From the NCBI GenBank assembly GCA_910588815.1, contig CAJUQY010000005.1, positions 1 through 64,000 of the forward strand: a DNA stretch of 64,000 nt, in the 5' to 3' direction. A program made the position numbers and the translations under genes. Positions 1 to 8,492 of the stretch are shown piece after piece; the first letter of the stretch is position 1; the number at the start of each line of letters is the position of its first letter. The notes below the pieces were generated by a model, which was given only the letters and a program-made list of their open reading frames with translations, searched no databases and was not told where the DNA came from. The DNA is from an uncultured Lachnospiraceae bacterium (GTDB taxonomy: Bacteria > Bacillota > Clostridia > Lachnospirales > Lachnospiraceae).

Positions 1-292
1 GGAAGTGTCCGCCTGTCAGAGGATTGCTGAAAACAACCACATCATCACAGACTTTGGGAAGAAGAAAAGGCATGGATATGTGCCAACATGCGGAACGGAA
101 ACTGGTATTGTGGTGGATATTTCGTATTGCAGACTGCATTTAACAACAAGAAACTCCGTGAACTTGGATACCCAACATTCACAGAGTTATATCTGAAAGT
201 ATGTGAAAACTAAGGAACCGCCGTATACGGAACCGTACGTACGGTGGTGTGGGAGGTCGGTAGATAAAATAATTATCTACCTCCTACCCGAT
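1..292 (+). mobile_element. 3' end of a group II intron
   Basis: The segment holds the tail of an intron-encoded reverse transcriptase followed by the intron's terminal RNA domains. After the RT stop at 211-213, an ACCGCCGTA arm (about 216-224) pairs with TACGGTGGT (about 239-247), with a short inner stem between them. This is the layout of catalytic domain V, with CGC as the likely triad. A second stem (GGTAGATAA / TTATCTACC, about 259-281) followed by a CTCCTACCCGAT end fits domain VI and the 3' splice boundary near 292. The 5' part lies outside the window, so intactness cannot be judged. The 3' flank is a hairpin-rich intergenic region, a common landing site for such introns. Confidence 0.75.
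31..213 (+). pseudogene. C-terminal fragment of group II intron reverse transcriptase/maturase
   Basis: Read in the frame of the TAA at 211-213, the last ~60 codons match the conserved C-terminus of intron maturases: a KAW segment, then NMRNGNWYCGGY, then NNKKLRELGYPTFTELYL. Intact relatives end with a similar ANTRKGYWR...LNN..L..LGY..L...Y pattern. An in-frame TGA lies at 28-30, so either the fragment is frameshifted or the true frame changes upstream of position 31. The window begins inside the gene and this cannot be resolved. Its function would be splicing and retrotransposition of the host intron. Confidence 0.55.
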
Positions 293-404
293 TGCACAGG
301 CCCGTGCAGAGGAAACATGCCACTTAAGCGGTGCACGGGCCGCACGGCGAGCAGGGGAAGAAACATCTTCCCTGCTTGATTGTACAGGGGCGCAAAGAGG
401 AAGT
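293..404. other. Intergenic hairpins between intron end and hisA
   Basis: Two inverted repeats are visible: GCCCGTGC (300-307) with GCACGGGC (333-340), and GCAGGGGAAGA (351-361) with TCTTCCCTGC (366-375). The second resembles a terminator stem but has only a weak T tail. An imperfect direct repeat links GATTGCACAGG (290-300) to GATTGTACAGG (378-388), with further similarity downstream of each. The intron may have inserted beside a pre-existing terminator-like stem. No clear promoter for hisA was seen here. Confidence 0.45.
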
Positions 405-419
405 ATGGGAGGGTGGGCC

Positions 420-1274
420 ATGAGATTCAGGCCGTGTATCGACATTCATAACGGCAGGGTGAAGCAGATTGTGGGAGGCAGCCTGTCGGATGCAGGGAAC
501 CGGGCAGAGGAGAATTTCGTGTCGGAGGCAGATGCCGCTTTTTATGCCGATTTTTATAAGAGGGACGGGCTTTTGGGCGGCCATGTGATTCTTTTGAATC
601 CGGAGGGTTCGGAGTACTATAAGGCTACGAAGGAACAGGCGGCGAGGGCGCTTGCGGCTTATCCGGGCGGTTTTCAGGCGGGCGGTGGGATCAACGAGAG
701 GAATGCGGGGGAATTTCTTGACCTGGGGGCTTCTCATGTGATCGTGACTTCGTATGTATTTCGGGATGGGCGGATCCGGGAGGAGAACCTGGAAAAGCTG
801 GTGAGGGCCGTGGGAAGGGAGCGGTTGGTGCTGGATGTGAGCTGCCGGAAGCGGGACGGGGTTTATTATGTTGTCACGGACCGTTGGCAGAAATATACAG
901 AAGTTCCGGTGAACCGGGATACACTGGCCTGGCTGTCGGACTTTTGCAGCGAATTTCTGGTCCATGGGGTGGACGTGGAGGGAAAGGCGTCCGGCGTGGA
1001 GGAGGAATTGGTCGCATGTCTGGGGGACTGGGCGAAAATTCCCGTGACTTATGCCGGCGGTGTGGGAAGCATGGAGGATTTGGAAACGGTGAGGCGCCTT
1101 GGCCTTGGCCGGGTGGACGTGACAGTGGGGAGCGCGCTGGATTTGTTCGGAGGAAGTCTTGAGTATCGGAAGGTTCTTGCGTTTATGGAGGAAGGGATGG
1201 AGGTTTGCCGGCCGGAGCCTGCGGGGCTGGTATCGGAGACGCGCAGGGCTGTGTCCGGGAGAGGTGAGTCATAG
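420..1274 (+). CDS. hisA: Eukaryote-type phosphoribosylformimino-AICAR ribotide isomerase
   Basis: Predicted to catalyse the Amadori isomerisation of ProFAR to PRFAR in histidine synthesis. The N-terminus MRFRPCIDIHNGRVKQIVGG and the later AGGVGSMEDL and VTVGSALDLFGG segments match the fungal/plant HIS6-type branch rather than the usual bacterial HisA, as expected for some Lachnospiraceae. The protein has 284 residues and a (beta/alpha)8 barrel pattern; the last ~25 residues extend beyond the core. The start at 420 is chosen because GGGAGG lies 7 nt upstream; an upstream ATG at 405 lacks a good ribosome site. No other his genes lie nearby. Its stop touches the ROK gene, so the two are probably co-transcribed. 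Confidence 0.85.
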   Translation: MRFRPCIDIHNGRVKQIVGGSLSDAGNRAEENFVSEADAAFYADFYKRDGLLGGHVILLNPEGSEYYKATKEQAARALAAYPGGFQAGGGINERNAGEFLDLGASHVIVTSYVFRDGRIREENLEKLVRAVGRERLVLDVSCRKRDGVYYVVTDRWQKYTEVPVNRDTLAWLSDFCSEFLVHGVDVEGKASGVEEELVACLGDWAKIPVTYAGGVGSMEDLETVRRLGLGRVDVTVGSALDLFGGSLEYRKVLAFMEEGMEVCRPEPAGLVSETRRAVSGRGES

Positions 1275-2396
1275 ATGGAACAAAAGGGAAGCAATGCAGA
1301 GACGAAGAGGCTGAATAAGATCAAGATCGCAAAATTTATTTATCATCACGGGGCGGCGTCAAAGCAGGAGATTGCGGCGTCTCTGAAACTCTCCATGCCC
1401 ACGGTGCTGCAGCGGGTGAAGGAGCTGATTCAGGAGGGAGTAATTGCGGAGGCCGGGGAATATGAGTCCACCGGGGGAAGGAAGGCGAAGGCTCTTTCCA
1501 TTGCCGTCGGAAACCGTTACGCGGTAGGCCTTGATATTACGGGGAATCATGTGAGCTTTGTGCTTCTGGATGTGGGAGGGGCGGTCTGCGGGAAAAAGAG
1601 GGTCCGCTGCGCGTTTGCGGACGAGGAGGACTATTATAAGAATCTGGGGGAGATGCTGGACTTTTTTCTGGACAAGTGCCAGGTGGAGCGGGAGCGGCTT
1701 CTGGGCGTAGGCATTTCGATCCCCGGCATCGTGGACGAGGAGATGCGGAGGATGTCCCAGTCCCATGTGCTGAGGGTGGAAAATTTTGACCTGGACAAGA
1801 TTTCCTGCCGGATTCCCTGGAGAACCTGGTTTCGCAATGATGCCAACAGCGCTGCCTACGCGGAGCTTCGGGGGAGCCGCCGGGATACGGTTTACCTTTC
1901 TCTCAGTGACACGGTGGGCGGAGCCATTTATATGAACGGCAGGATCTACAAGGGGACCCATTTCCGAAGCGCCGAATTCGGCCATATGATCCTGGTGCCG
2001 GAGGGAAAGCATTGCTATTGCGGGAGATCGGGGTGCATGGACGCCTACTGCGCCGCCGGAGTGCTGGCCCGCTGGGCCGGGGACGATCTGGACGCGTTTT
2101 TCCGGGGGCTGGAGGAGGCGAATCCGGTATATCTGACGGTATGGCGGGAATATCTGAATTATCTTGCCATTGCCATTACCAATCTCCGTATGGCTTTTGA
2201 CTGTGACGTGGTGCTTGGCGGGTACGTGGGAGGCCATATGGACCGTTATATGGGAGCCCTTGAAGACAAGCTTTCAGAGTATCGGATTTTTGACTCCAAT
2301 CAGAATTATGTCCGGACGGGAACGTATAAGCATGAGGCGGCGGCCATCGGGGCCGGGATACGCTTTGTCGAGGAATATTTTGACGGAATTTTATAG
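1275..2396 (+). CDS. ROK-family transcriptional regulator (XylR/NagC-like)
   Basis: A 373-residue protein with an N-terminal winged helix-turn-helix (about residues 15-65, KQEIAASLKLSMPTVLQRVKEL) and a ROK sugar-kinase-like domain from about residue 80 (YAVGLDITGNHVSFVLLD). The EFGH motif and the zinc-binding HCYCGRSGC cluster of ROK proteins are present. Such proteins bind an operator and release it on binding a sugar or sugar phosphate. It starts directly after the hisA stop with GAGGTGAG as ribosome site. The next transcription unit encodes two polyol-type dehydrogenases, so local control of these is a reasonable inference. The effector is unknown. Confidence 0.85.
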   Translation: MEQKGSNAETKRLNKIKIAKFIYHHGAASKQEIAASLKLSMPTVLQRVKELIQEGVIAEAGEYESTGGRKAKALSIAVGNRYAVGLDITGNHVSFVLLDVGGAVCGKKRVRCAFADEEDYYKNLGEMLDFFLDKCQVERERLLGVGISIPGIVDEEMRRMSQSHVLRVENFDLDKISCRIPWRTWFRNDANSAAYAELRGSRRDTVYLSLSDTVGGAIYMNGRIYKGTHFRSAEFGHMILVPEGKHCYCGRSGCMDAYCAAGVLARWAGDDLDAFFRGLEEANPVYLTVWREYLNYLAIAITNLRMAFDCDVVLGGYVGGHMDRYMGALEDKLSEYRIFDSNQNYVRTGTYKHEAAAIGAGIRFVEEYFDGIL

Positions 2397-2437
2397 TGGA
2401 TTTTTCCATTGCTTTTAGGGGTTTTGCTGATAAAGGG

Positions 2438-2466
2438 TTGACATGGAGCCTGTTCCGTGGGATAAT
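2438..2466 (+). promoter_or_regulatory. Strong sigma-70/sigma-A promoter of the dehydrogenase operon
   Basis: TTGACA (2438-2443) and GATAAT (2461-2466) are separated by exactly 17 bp, close to consensus. The promoter lies between the ROK regulator and the zinc dehydrogenase and would give a leader of about 75 nt. Confidence 0.75.
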
Positions 2467-2480
2467 AGAGATACTTAAAT

Positions 2481-2500
2481 AAAGTGCTTTACGAAAGTGC
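2481..2500 (+). promoter_or_regulatory. Possible operator: paired AAAGTGC repeats
   Basis: AAAGTGC occurs at 2481-2487 and again at 2494-2500, just downstream of the expected transcription start. The 13-bp period roughly suits a regulator bound on one DNA face. The adjacent ROK protein is the obvious candidate binder, but the repeat does not match a ROK consensus I can name. Confidence 0.25.
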
Positions 2501-2546
2501 GGCGCAGGAAATTATTCTGAAGCGGAGAAGGAGGAGATTGGAAATC

Positions 2547-3602
2547 ATGGAAGGCAAAATGAAAGTAGCCGTGATGGAAGGCATCGGAAAGATGGGATTT
2601 ACAGAGAGGGATATCCCGGTTCCGAAGGCCAACGAGGTGCTGGTCAAGCTGGATTATGTGGGCATCTGTGGTTCGGACATCCATTATTATGAGACGGGCC
2701 GCATCGGGGATTATGTTGTGGAACCCCCGTTTGTGCTGGGGCATGAACCCGGCGGCGTGGTGGTCGAGGTGGGGGCCGACGTGAAGCATCTGAAGGCAGG
2801 TGACCGGGTCGCCCTGGAGCCCGGGAAGACTTGCGGACATTGCGAATTCTGCCGGGAGGGGAAATACAATCTTTGCCCGGACGTGGTCTTTTTTGCGACA
2901 CCTCCCGTGGACGGGGTGTTCCAGGAGTATGTGGCCCATGAGGCGGATCTTTGCTTCAAGCTTCCCGAGAATGTGAGTACGCTGGAAGGGGCTTTGATTG
3001 AGCCTCTGGCCGTTGGCTTCCATGCGGCGAGACAGGGCGGCGCCCAGGCTGGCATGACGGCCGTGGTTACCGGCTCCGGCTGCATCGGTCTGGTGTCCAT
3101 GATGGCCTGTAAGGCCATGGGTGTGTCGAAGGTCTATGTGGTGGACATTATGGAGAAGCGTCTGGAGAAAGCCATGGAGCTTGGGGCCACCGGCGTGATC
3201 AACAGCAAGGATGTGGATATGGTGGAAGAGGTGATGCGCCTCACCGGCGGCCGGGGAGCGGATCTGGTCATCGAGACGGCCGGGACGGAGATCACCACCA
3301 GACAGGCCATCCATTGCACGAGAAAGGGCGCGACAATTGTCCTGGTGGGGTATTCCAAGAGCGGCGAGCTGACTCTTCCTATCAGCCTGGCTCTGGACAA
3401 GGAGCTGACCTTTAAGACGGTGTTCCGCTATCGCCATATTTATCCCATGGCCATTGAGGCTGTGGCGGCCGGCAAAGTCAATCTGAAGGGGATTGTCACG
3501 GATATCTTTGACCTGGACGACGCGCAGCGGGCCATGGACGACAGCATTCATAAGAAAGCGGAGATCGTCAAGGGTGTGATTAAGATCAATAAGGATCTGT
3601 AA
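2547..3602 (+). CDS. Zinc-dependent medium-chain alcohol/polyol dehydrogenase (sorbitol/xylitol type)
   Basis: Predicted to oxidise a polyol with NAD(P)+. The 351-residue protein has the catalytic zinc motifs GICGSD and GHEPGG and the structural zinc cluster CGHCEFCREGKYNLC. A Rossmann motif GSGCIGLVSMM follows, with an acidic residue after strand 2 (VVDI) favouring NAD. The start at 2547 is preceded by AAGGAGGAG; a longer frame from 2484 would begin inside the leader. It is followed by a short-chain dehydrogenase 35 bp away, so the pair may interconvert a polyol and its ketose. The exact substrate cannot be told from sequence. Confidence 0.85.
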   Translation: MEGKMKVAVMEGIGKMGFTERDIPVPKANEVLVKLDYVGICGSDIHYYETGRIGDYVVEPPFVLGHEPGGVVVEVGADVKHLKAGDRVALEPGKTCGHCEFCREGKYNLCPDVVFFATPPVDGVFQEYVAHEADLCFKLPENVSTLEGALIEPLAVGFHAARQGGAQAGMTAVVTGSGCIGLVSMMACKAMGVSKVYVVDIMEKRLEKAMELGATGVINSKDVDMVEEVMRLTGGRGADLVIETAGTEITTRQAIHCTRKGATIVLVGYSKSGELTLPISLALDKELTFKTVFRYRHIYPMAIEAVAAGKVNLKGIVTDIFDLDDAQRAMDDSIHKKAEIVKGVIKINKDL

Positions 3603-3637
3603 GAAATTATATATTATAGAAAAGGAGAAGACGGACT

Positions 3638-4405
3638 ATGAGCTATTTGGACGAGGTATTTGGGTTATCTGGAAAGACTGCGATTGTGACGGGCGGAGGC
3701 CGAGGCATCGGACAGACGGTGGCCATCGGACTGGCCAAAGCGGGCGCCGAGGTGGTCATTGTCGCCAGAAGCAACGCGGACGAGACCATTGAGAAGATCA
3801 CGGCCGAGGGCGGCAAATGTTATTTTGTGCGGGCGGACGTGACGAAGGAGGCGGACGTGGACGCAGCTCTGTCAGAGATCATGAAGAAATCCGGCCACAT
3901 TGACGTGGTATTCAACAATGCGGGTATCTGCAAGCACCAGGGAACCTTCGAGGCTTCTATCGAGGACTGGAGAGAGGTCATTGACGTGAACCTGACCGGC
4001 GAGTACATTATGGCCCGCGCCGTGGCGAAGATCATGGTGGACAATAAGATTCACGGGAGTATCATCAATATGGCTTCCATGTCCGGAACCATTGCCAATA
4101 TCCCTCAGTGGCAGTGCTCTTATAATGCCTCCAAGGCCGGCGTGATGCATATGACCCGTTCTCTGGCTCTTGAGTGGGCGGAGTACGGAATCCGGGTCAA
4201 CAGCCTAAGTCCGGGATATATTGCGACTCCCATGTCCGTGGATACGCCCCAGGAGCTTAAGGATGCCTGGATGCCCCTTATGCCCATGCATAGGATGGGC
4301 AAACCGGAAGAACTGATTCCGGCCGTCCTGTATCTGGCCAGCGATGCCTCCGGCTATACCACCGGAAGTGACATCATCGTGGACGGCGCTTATACCTGCT
4401 TCTAG
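3638..4405 (+). CDS. Short-chain dehydrogenase/reductase (polyol/ketose type)
   Basis: A 255-residue classical SDR with cofactor motif TGGGRGIG, NNAG, an active-site serine in NMASMSG, and the YNASK catalytic pair. The C-terminal SPGYIATPMS and DGAYTCF segments are typical of sugar/polyol members such as mannitol, arabinitol or xylulose reductases. AAAGGAGAAG precedes the start. It follows the zinc dehydrogenase under the same promoter. Downstream, an imperfect AAAAGGCC...GGCTTTT stem (about 4416-4446) may partly terminate transcription. Confidence 0.85.
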   Translation: MSYLDEVFGLSGKTAIVTGGGRGIGQTVAIGLAKAGAEVVIVARSNADETIEKITAEGGKCYFVRADVTKEADVDAALSEIMKKSGHIDVVFNNAGICKHQGTFEASIEDWREVIDVNLTGEYIMARAVAKIMVDNKIHGSIINMASMSGTIANIPQWQCSYNASKAGVMHMTRSLALEWAEYGIRVNSLSPGYIATPMSVDTPQELKDAWMPLMPMHRMGKPEELIPAVLYLASDASGYTTGSDIIVDGAYTCF

Positions 4406-4477
4406 GTGGTTGGGAAAAGGCCTTTGGCCTGTTGAAAGGCTTTTGAAAATCATTTCAGGAAAATGGAGGATAAAAAT

Positions 4478-5017
4478 ATGGGGAACAAGTATGTGGGAAC
4501 ACAGACGGAAAAAAATCTGGAAGCGGCTTTTGCCGGGGAATCTCAGGCGAGAAATAAGTATACCTATTTTGCTTCTAAGGCGAAGAAGGAAGGCTATGAG
4601 CAGATTTCCGCCCTGTTTTTAAAGACGGCGGACAATGAGAAGGAGCATGCCAAGATGTGGTTCAAGGAGCTGGAGGGGATCGGCTCTACGGCTGAAAATT
4701 TGGGCGCTGCCGCCGACGGGGAAAACTATGAGTGGACGGATATGTATGAGGGCTTCGCCAGGACGGCCGAGGAGGAAGGGTTTCCGGAGCTGGCGGCCAA
4801 GTTCCGTATGGTGGGAGACATTGAAAAGCACCACGAAGAGCGTTACCGCGCCCTGTTAAAGAACGTGGAGATGGCCGAGGTGTTCAAGAAGAGTGAGGTC
4901 AAGGTATGGGAATGCCGCAACTGCGGACATATCGTGGTCGGCGCGAACGCGCCGGAGGTCTGCCCTGTCTGTGCCCATCCGCGGGCGTATTTTGAGGTTC
5001 ATGCAGAGAATTATTGA
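4478..5017 (+). CDS. rbr: Rubrerythrin
   Basis: A diiron peroxidase that reduces hydrogen peroxide in anaerobes. The N-terminal four-helix domain carries the iron ligands in [15 protein letters not shown] and DIEKHHEE. The C-terminal rubredoxin domain has two CxxC knuckles (CRNCGH and CPVC). Length is 179 residues. The start at 4478 is chosen because TGGAGGAT lies at the right spacing; an in-frame ATG at 4463 overlaps that ribosome site. It appears to be the last gene before a convergent membrane-protein gene. Confidence 0.92.
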   Translation: MGNKYVGTQTEKNLEAAFAGESQARNKYTYFASKAKKEGYEQISALFLKTADNEKEHAKMWFKELEGIGSTAENLGAAADGENYEWTDMYEGFARTAEEEGFPELAAKFRMVGDIEKHHEERYRALLKNVEMAEVFKKSEVKVWECRNCGHIVVGANAPEVCPVCAHPRAYFEVHAENY

Positions 5018-5066
5018 GAGGCCGGATTTTGGGAAACGGATGTTTGATCCGGCTTGGCAGTATGGG

Positions 5067-5094
5067 TTCCGGGGGACTTTATGGTCTCCCGGAA
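5067..5094. terminator. Bidirectional terminator-like hairpin
   Basis: TTCCGGGGGAC (5067-5077) pairs with GTCTCCCGGAA (5084-5094) around a 6-nt loop and is followed by TTTCTG. It sits between two convergent genes. A second stem, GCCGGAT / ATCCGGC (about 5022-5053), lies just upstream. Confidence 0.55.
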
Positions 5095-5110
5095 TTTCTG
5101 TGTGGAATTA

Positions 5111-5509
5111 TCAGACGGTGCAGTGCTCGAAGAAGAGTCCCAGGGCGAACCAGAAGGGGGCGAAATCCAGGCGGATTAAGCCGTTCACGTTGAGCCTTGA
5201 CCGGCTGTAATCCCAGGGACAGCGCCCGGCTTTCCTGAGGAGCCAGCCGGTACAGTATTCTGTTAAAAAGATCAGTCCCATGTAGATGCCGCCGCGGCAG
5301 ACTGCGCTTTTTTGCAGAAGCTTGCTGTGGGAGCAGAGCTTTTGCCGGATGGGCCGGATAGCGGCCGCCATGCCGTAAATGGGGAACATGTACAGGGAAG
5401 TCTGTCCCATCAGCCTTTTGTCATGGTCTTTTGCTCTTGCGATCAGGCTGCTGTAGCATAGTTCGGCGGACCAGCCTGCCAGCCCGCATTTGATAAAGTT
5501 ATTTTCCAT
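5111..5509 (-). CDS. Small membrane protein resembling the CmpB-type putative ABC permease family
   Basis: A 132-residue protein with hydrophobic stretches around GLIFLTEYCTGWLL and FAPFWFALGLFFE. The segment CPWDYSRSRLNVNGLIRLDF resembles the conserved WDYS...N..G.I.L.F signature of a widespread Firmicutes membrane family annotated as putative ABC transporter permease (PF06541-like). No ATPase partner is nearby. It is convergent with rubrerythrin. Function is unknown and the start is uncertain. Confidence 0.6.
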   Translation of the reverse strand: MENNFIKCGLAGWSAELCYSSLIARAKDHDKRLMGQTSLYMFPIYGMAAAIRPIRQKLCSHSKLLQKSAVCRGGIYMGLIFLTEYCTGWLLRKAGRCPWDYSRSRLNVNGLIRLDFAPFWFALGLFFEHCTV

Positions 5510-5743
5510 GGTATCAGTATGGGTGGGCGCGGGGGGATTTATACCGGATTTCCAGAATTACCGTTTTTTATTTTGCGGACAGTATGGAAGAAAACCGGTT
5601 CCTGTGATAAGATAGTGAAGGTATGGGAGCCGGCCTGTGAGGCAGAACGGGCGGCGCAGAAGCAGCGTCCGGCGGAAAAACGGCGGCAGGGCGCGGTTAT
5701 TACGGTCATTGAGAGATCAGATGATTCAGGCGGAGGACGGGTT

Positions 5744-7054
5744 ATGAATTTTACGGAAGCGGAAGCATATATCGGAGAGATTACACGGACTAAGAAGATT
5801 TCCCTGGGCCTTTCTACCATGGAGGAATTGCTTAAGAGGCTGGGAAATCCCCAGGACGGGCTTTCTTTTATCCACATTGCAGGGACCAACGGGAAGGGTT
5901 CCACACTGGCATTTGCGGCCTCGGTGTGCCAGGCGGCGGGATTTCGGGTGGGGCGTTACCATTCTCCGTCGGTGTTTTCGTATTGTGAAAAAATTCAGGT
6001 GAACGGCGCGTCTATCCGGGAGGAAGAGGCGGCGAGGCTCATAAGCCGGGTTCGGCAGGTGAGTGAGGAGATGGAAGCGGAGGGGCTTTCCCACCCGACG
6101 GCTTTTGAAACGGAAACGGCCGTTTCTTTTTTGTATTTTGCGGAGCAGCGCTGTGACCTGGTGGCCCTTGAGACCGGGATGGGCGGGGAGGGGGACGCCA
6201 CCAATGTGGTGAAGACCACGGTCTGCAGTGTGATCGCCTCCGTCAGCATGGATCATATGCAGTTTCTTGGGGACACGCAGGAGGAAATTGCCAGGGTCAA
6301 GGGCGGCATTATCAAGGAGGGACGGCCTGCGGTGCTCTGCGGCCAGGGGGAGGCGGTCATGGGGGTGATCCGGGAAATCTGCCGGGAGAGACGGTCGCCG
6401 CTTACGGTGTCGGAGCCGGAGAAAGCCGAAATCCTGGAAACAGGTCTTTGGGGGAGCCGTTTTGATTATAAGGGGTTTCGGGATGTGAAAATCCCGCTGG
6501 CCGGAAAATATCAGATAATTAACGCATGTACGGCCCTTGAAGTGGTTGAAATTCTTCGGAATTTGGGCTATGATATTGGAGAGAATGCAGTTTATGAAGG
6601 GATGGCTTCTGTGCGGTGGCCGGGGCGGTTTGAAAAGCTTCTTGACCAGCCGGTGTTTCTCATTGACGGGGCCCATAATCCGGAGGCGGCCGAGCGGCTT
6701 AAGGATTCTCTGAATCTGTATTTTTCAAACAGAAGAATGATATATATTATGGGGATATTGGCAGATAAGGATTACCGGAAGATCGTGCGGATCACGGCTC
6801 CTCTGGCGGAGCAGATCTATACGGTGACGCCGGACAGCCCAAGGGCGCTTCCGGGGGAGGCGCTTTCCTCCTGGATCGAGGAACAGGCAAAGGAGATTGG
6901 CTTCCTGGGAAGAGTGCAGGCAGAGGACAGTATACGGAAGGCGGTGCGGGGCGCCCTCTCCCAGGCGGGAGAGGACGGCGTGATCGTGGCATTCGGTTCC
7001 CTTTCGTATCTGGGCGAATTGTCAATGGCCCTGAAGGAGAGTATCCATGATTGA
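5744..7054 (+). CDS. folC: Folylpolyglutamate synthase / dihydrofolate synthase
   Basis: Adds glutamate to dihydropteroate or folates. The 436-residue protein has the Mur-ligase P-loop GTNGKGST, the [16 protein letters not shown] substrate loop, [14 protein letters not shown], and DGAHNPEA at the start of the C-terminal domain. The start at 5744 has CGGAGGACGG upstream; the open frame continues upstream to 5519 but without a ribosome site or family similarity. It opens the folate operon and its end overlaps folE by 8 nt. The 230-nt region before it holds no strong promoter; TGTGATAAG near 5603-5611 is a weak extended -10 candidate. Confidence 0.9.
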   Translation: MNFTEAEAYIGEITRTKKISLGLSTMEELLKRLGNPQDGLSFIHIAGTNGKGSTLAFAASVCQAAGFRVGRYHSPSVFSYCEKIQVNGASIREEEAARLISRVRQVSEEMEAEGLSHPTAFETETAVSFLYFAEQRCDLVALETGMGGEGDATNVVKTTVCSVIASVSMDHMQFLGDTQEEIARVKGGIIKEGRPAVLCGQGEAVMGVIREICRERRSPLTVSEPEKAEILETGLWGSRFDYKGFRDVKIPLAGKYQIINACTALEVVEILRNLGYDIGENAVYEGMASVRWPGRFEKLLDQPVFLIDGAHNPEAAERLKDSLNLYFSNRRMIYIMGILADKDYRKIVRITAPLAEQIYTVTPDSPRALPGEALSSWIEEQAKEIGFLGRVQAEDSIRKAVRGALSQAGEDGVIVAFGSLSYLGELSMALKESIHD

Positions 7055-7607
7055 CAGAGAAAAAGTGGAAGCGGCGGTGCGTCTCTTGCTGGAAGGCATC
7101 GGTGAGGACGTGAACAGGGAAGGACTCGTCGGGACTCCCGACCGGATTGCCAGGATGTGCGAGGAGATCTATGGAGGAACCGACGAGGAGGTGGCGGTGC
7201 ATCTTTCAAAGACATTTCCGGCGACGGGGAATGAGATCGTGCTGGAAAAGGACATTGCGCTTTATTCCATGTGTGAGCACCATCTGCTTCCTTTTTACGG
7301 AAAAGCCCATGTGGCTTATGTGCCGGACGGCCGGGTGGTGGGCTTAAGCAAGCTGGCCCGGACGGTGGAGGCTTATGCCAGGCGCCCTCAGATTCAGGAA
7401 CAGCTTACGTCCCAGATCGCCGATGCGCTGATGACACATCTGAATCCCAGGGGGTCCATGGTGGTCATTGAGGCGGAGCATATGTGTATGACCATGCGGG
7501 GGATCAGGAAGCCGGGGGCAAAAACGATGACCTATGCCTGCCGGGGGATGTTCAGGGACGATCCGGCGCTCTGTGAAAGGGTGTTCGCCATGATTCGTCA
7601 GGGATGA
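7047..7607 (+). CDS. folE: GTP cyclohydrolase I
   Basis: Converts GTP to 7,8-dihydroneopterin triphosphate, the first step of folate synthesis. The 186-residue protein carries the zinc and active-site motifs [28 protein letters not shown], and [16 protein letters not shown]. The start lies inside the end of folC, which implies translational coupling. The length is normal for the family. Confidence 0.95.
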   Translation: MIDREKVEAAVRLLLEGIGEDVNREGLVGTPDRIARMCEEIYGGTDEEVAVHLSKTFPATGNEIVLEKDIALYSMCEHHLLPFYGKAHVAYVPDGRVVGLSKLARTVEAYARRPQIQEQLTSQIADALMTHLNPRGSMVVIEAEHMCMTMRGIRKPGAKTMTYACRGMFRDDPALCERVFAMIRQG

Positions 7608-7712
7608 GGTTTTTGACAGGCGGCTGTGGAGGTTCAGCTCCGCCGGATTTTATGCGCAGGTCTTTGTGCCTGCGCCGTTGTTCGTTGGTATACAGGAAAG
7701 GCAGGAAAGTTT

Positions 7713-8195
7713 ATGGAACGGGTAAACCGAATCATCCAGCACGAGATTTTTATTAGGGAAATGAAGAAGCTGAACCGATTGGAGCGGGACCGGATGTATT
7801 GCCGCCATGATATCGACCATCTTTTAAGCGTGGCCCGGCTGGCTTATATCGCAGTATTGGAGGAGGGGCTTCCCATTAAGAAGGACGTGGTCTACGGTGC
7901 GGCCCTGCTCCATGACATTGGAAGGGCCAGCCAGTATGAGACGGGGATACCCCACGACAAGGCGGGAGCGCTGATTGCGGAGACGGTTCTCACGGACTGC
8001 GGTTTTGATGAAGAGGAGTGTATCCGGATTCTGGAGGCCGTGGGAGGCCACCGGTCCAGGGAGGCCGCCGGGGATAATCCTCTGGCGAAGATCCTCTATG
8101 AGGCGGACAAGGGATCCAGAGCCTGCTTTGCGTGCAAAGCGCAGGATTCCTGCAACTGGCCCATGGAACGGAAGAATTACAGGGTGAAGCGGTAG
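7713..8195 (+). CDS. HD-domain hydrolase of the folate operon
   Basis: A 160-residue HD-superfamily phosphohydrolase with H32, H36 (RHDIDHLL) and the H67-D68 pair in LLHDIGRA. A C-terminal cysteine group (CFACKAQDSC) ends the protein. It lies between folE and folP, the place where dihydroneopterin triphosphate must be dephosphorylated, and no Nudix FolQ is visible in the operon. Filling that step is inference; a phosphodiesterase or nucleotidase role is equally possible. The start at 7713 is set by AGGAAAG upstream; the frame from 7626 has no ribosome site. Confidence 0.7.
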   Translation: MERVNRIIQHEIFIREMKKLNRLERDRMYCRHDIDHLLSVARLAYIAVLEEGLPIKKDVVYGAALLHDIGRASQYETGIPHDKAGALIAETVLTDCGFDEEECIRILEAVGGHRSREAAGDNPLAKILYEADKGSRACFACKAQDSCNWPMERKNYRVKR

Positions 8196-8230
8196 CAGGA
8201 ATTTTCGCAATTTGAGTTATTCAGAAATAC

Positions 8231-8428
8231 GGAAGAACATCAGCTCTTTTCACGCCGAAACATACTTCCGCTCCTGAAAGCTCGCAGCGGTACATAGGAG
8301 CCTCACCCTTCGGGTATACCTGTAACGCCTTCGGCGGTAAACAGGGAGATTCTTCGCGCGGGCTCGAAACGCTCTAAGTACCGACGGCTTTCAAATGGTT
8401 TTGGCTTAGAAAAAACAGATGTTCTTCC
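8231..8428 (+). ncRNA. Candidate structured RNA (~200 nt) inside the folate operon
   Basis: Between the HD gene and folP lies a stretch without a coding gene whose complementary segments nest cleanly. P1: GGAAGAACATC (8231-8241) with GATGTTCTTCC (8418-8428). P2: GAAAGC (8276-8281) with GCTTTC (8387-8392). P3: CGGTAC (8288-8293) with GTACCG (8378-8383). P4: GAGCC (8298-8302) with GGCTC (8361-8365). Inside are hairpin 8305-8315 with a CUUCGG loop, stem CCTGT/ACAGG (8319-8323/8341-8345) and CGCC-TTC-GGCG (8326-8336). The UUCG-type loops favour the plus strand. It does not match the THF riboswitch. Its size and branched shape suggest a known clostridial class such as the raiA-motif RNA, but that is unconfirmed. 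Confidence 0.65.
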
Positions 8429-8492
8429 TGACTTTCCTGGAAGAATACAAAATGAGAAAATTCCGGGCAGAGAAGAGGGACGGAGGCAGAAG

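Noticed and set aside
2475..3551. 358-codon minus-strand frame opposite the zinc dehydrogenase
   Set aside because: His-rich, low-complexity antisense translation; the plus strand encodes a full dehydrogenase with ribosome site and promoter.
8231..8428. THF riboswitch upstream of folP
   Set aside because: The region is about twice the usual length and lacks the conserved THF aptamer sequence I know; I call it only a structured RNA.
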